Assembly (NCBI GenBank): GCA_001564205.1
Contig: LKMY01000143.1
Location: 1 to 5,406, forward strand
From: Nanohaloarchaea archaeon PL-Br10_U2g5
GTDB lineage: Archaea > Halobacteriota > Halobacteria > Halobacteriales > Haloferacaceae
DNA: 5,406 nucleotides
Direction of reading: 5' to 3'
The notes under the pieces were generated by a model. That model did not search any database. It worked only from the letters and a program-made list of their open reading frames with translations, and was not told the DNA's origin. The position numbers were made by a program, and so were the translations under genes. Position 1 is the stretch's first letter. Each line of letters starts with the position of its first letter. Below, in pieces: positions 5,314 through 5,406 of the stretch.

Positions 5314-5406
5314 CTACCGCTTTTGCGGGACGATCCCGAACGGATACTCCGCGAGCAGCTCGTAGCCGTCCTCGGTGACGGCCACGAGGTCCTCCAACCG
5401 GACACC
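5314..5406 (-). CDS. M24-family Xaa-Pro peptidase, C-terminal end only
   Basis: Thirty codons and a TAG stop of a minus-strand gene enter from the right edge. The visible residues begin GVRLEDLVAVTEDGYELL, matching the last conserved block of 'pita-bread' metallopeptidases (Xaa-Pro dipeptidase/aminopeptidase), where the Glu of the G-[VI]-R-[IL]-E-D pattern is the final metal ligand. The tail EYPFGIVPQKR closes the protein. The family assignment rests on this one block; whether it is a dipeptidase or an aminopeptidase cannot be told. Its stop is 14 bases from the stop of the convergent membrane-protein gene. Confidence 0.75.
   Translation of the reverse strand, partial: GVRLEDLVAVTEDGYELLAEYPFGIVPQKR

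Noticed and set aside
5300..5326. Possible terminator after the membrane-protein gene (short CTTTTG)
   Set aside because: Four T residues inside the convergent peptidase gene are too few to support a terminator.
1..5406. CRISPR array, insertion sequence, tRNA, toxin-antitoxin or defence system
   Set aside because: I saw no regular repeat-spacer pattern, transposase, tRNA-like fold, or paired small toxin/antitoxin genes.

Overview
The window looks like chromosomal DNA from a haloarchaeon (class Halobacteria). It is GC-rich with strong G/C preference at third codon positions. The proteins are rich in Asp and Glu, with acidic surface loops. Most genes lack a Shine-Dalgarno site and instead have a TATA-like element about 25-30 bases upstream of the start codon, as expected for leaderless haloarchaeal transcripts. 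A Halorubrum-like genus is my guess; the sequence does not prove it.

Layout, left to right. (1) Bases 1-1468 (+) hold the 3' end of a peptide ABC transporter operon: the last codons of a DppD-like ATPase, then a complete DppF-like ATPase overlapping it by ATGA. (2) Bases 1520-2433 (-) hold two genes facing the operon: mptD, the archaeal dihydroneopterin aldolase of pterin/folate synthesis, and downstream of it a 160-residue uncharacterised protein with a likely BsuPI-like beta-sandwich. (3) Bases 2566-3879 (+), divergent from mptD, hold an amidohydrolase of the MTA/SAH/5'-deoxyadenosine deaminase family. (4) Bases 3880-4253 form a gene-free gap of about 370 bases. It contains an AT-rich dyad, a strongly T-over-A-skewed low-complexity stretch and a hairpin; this is the least explained part of the window. 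(5) Bases 4254-4871 (-) encode riboflavin synthase of the bacterial two-barrel type. Its promoter lies back to back with that of a small two-helix membrane protein of unknown function (4943-5299, +). (6) Bases 5314-5406 (-) hold the C-terminal end of an M24-family Xaa-Pro peptidase, running convergently into the membrane-protein gene.

The functions are mostly housekeeping: peptide uptake and peptide breakdown at the two ends, and pterin synthesis, salvage of SAM by-products and flavin synthesis in between. Apart from dppD-dppF, and perhaps mptD with the 160-residue gene, these are separate transcription units, and I see no sign of one integrated new system. The points most worth a second look are the split four-cysteine motif in DppF, the duplicated ribosome-site/start arrangement of dppF, and the skewed intergenic element at 4105-4242.
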